Shown here: piece after piece, positions 63,988-64,000 of the stretch
Layout of the letters: each line of letters begins with the position of its first letter
How positions within the stretch are numbered: the first letter of the stretch is position 1
From: Pseudomonas alloputida
GTDB taxonomy: Bacteria; Pseudomonadota; Gammaproteobacteria; Pseudomonadales; Pseudomonadaceae
Length of the DNA stretch: 64,000 nucleotides
NCBI RefSeq assembly: GCF_021283545.2
Contig: NZ_CP128540.1
Location: 4,747,501-4,811,500 of the forward strand
Direction of reading: 5' to 3'
Position numbers and translations under genes: made by a program
Notes under the pieces: model-generated
What the model was told of the DNA's origin: nothing
Seen by the model: the letters and a program-made list of their open reading frames with translations, nothing else
Database searches by the model: none

Positions 63988-64000
63988 TGGCGCGGCATCA

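Overview
The window looks like a chromosome segment of a Pseudomonas putida-group bacterium. Protein sequences and gene order (mnmC, pap, fumC, bolA-like, trhO, GGDEF/EAL, TenA-like, yciK, mupP, ubiG, mtnA, gyrA, serC, pheA, tyrA-aroA, cmk, rpsA, ihfB, LPS genes) match what I remember of that group. High GC and many REP elements (core near TTCGCGGG..CCCGC) agree. No database could be consulted.

Layout. (1) 1-4410: lower-GC end of a surface-polysaccharide locus, with an unidentified gene cut by the window edge and a 1147-residue double glycosyltransferase, both leftward. (2) 4411-7851: rightward rmlBDAC operon for dTDP-L-rhamnose. (3) 7852-9141: decayed region with one small ORF and a DUF3077-like gene broken by two frameshifts. 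(4) 9142-10230: membrane O-acyltransferase. (5) 10328-20080: leftward operon manC-manB-wzm-wzt-giant methyltransferase/glycosyltransferase, i.e. GDP-mannose supply, ABC export, and polymer assembly with possible end-capping. (6) 20408-22529: beta-CASP nuclease, LapA-domain protein and ihfB. (7) 22829-32818: rpsA, cmk, tyrA-aroA fusion, pheA, serC, gyrA, a conserved housekeeping block. (8) 33184-50213: mtnA, ubiG-mupP-yciK, a TenA/PqqC-like protein, a c-di-GMP protein, an MsbA-like ABC exporter, DsbA-like, trhO, BolA-like, a DUF2059 protein, fumC, a low-GC alginate-lyase-like gene, an EamA transporter and pap. Inverted REP pairs sit in many of the gaps. (9) 50350-52314: mnmC.

(10) From about 52465 to the window end lies one end of a lambdoid siphovirus prophage, transcribed leftward. 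From the window end inward it has: superinfection-immunity/SHOCT protein, tape measure, DUF1833 protein, NlpC/P60-like protein, TipJ-like protein, small tail protein, tail fibre, beta-propeller protein, lambda R-type endolysin, and Rz with nested Rz1. The host/phage junction appears to lie inside the first codons of a class II glutamine amidotransferase gene (MCGLAG...) directly downstream of mnmC. I infer this is the asnB/asnO-type gene of the N-acetylglutaminylglutamine amide osmoprotectant pathway.

Most notable observations: the prophage junction at codons 1-7 of that gene; Ile at GyrA position 83, a known quinolone-resistance position usually Thr in Pseudomonas; the four-domain polysaccharide enzyme coupled to a Wzt with a C-terminal carbohydrate-binding domain; the low-GC alginate-lyase-like insertion; and the frameshifted DUF3077-like gene. 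I found no tRNA, rRNA, CRISPR array or insertion sequence.
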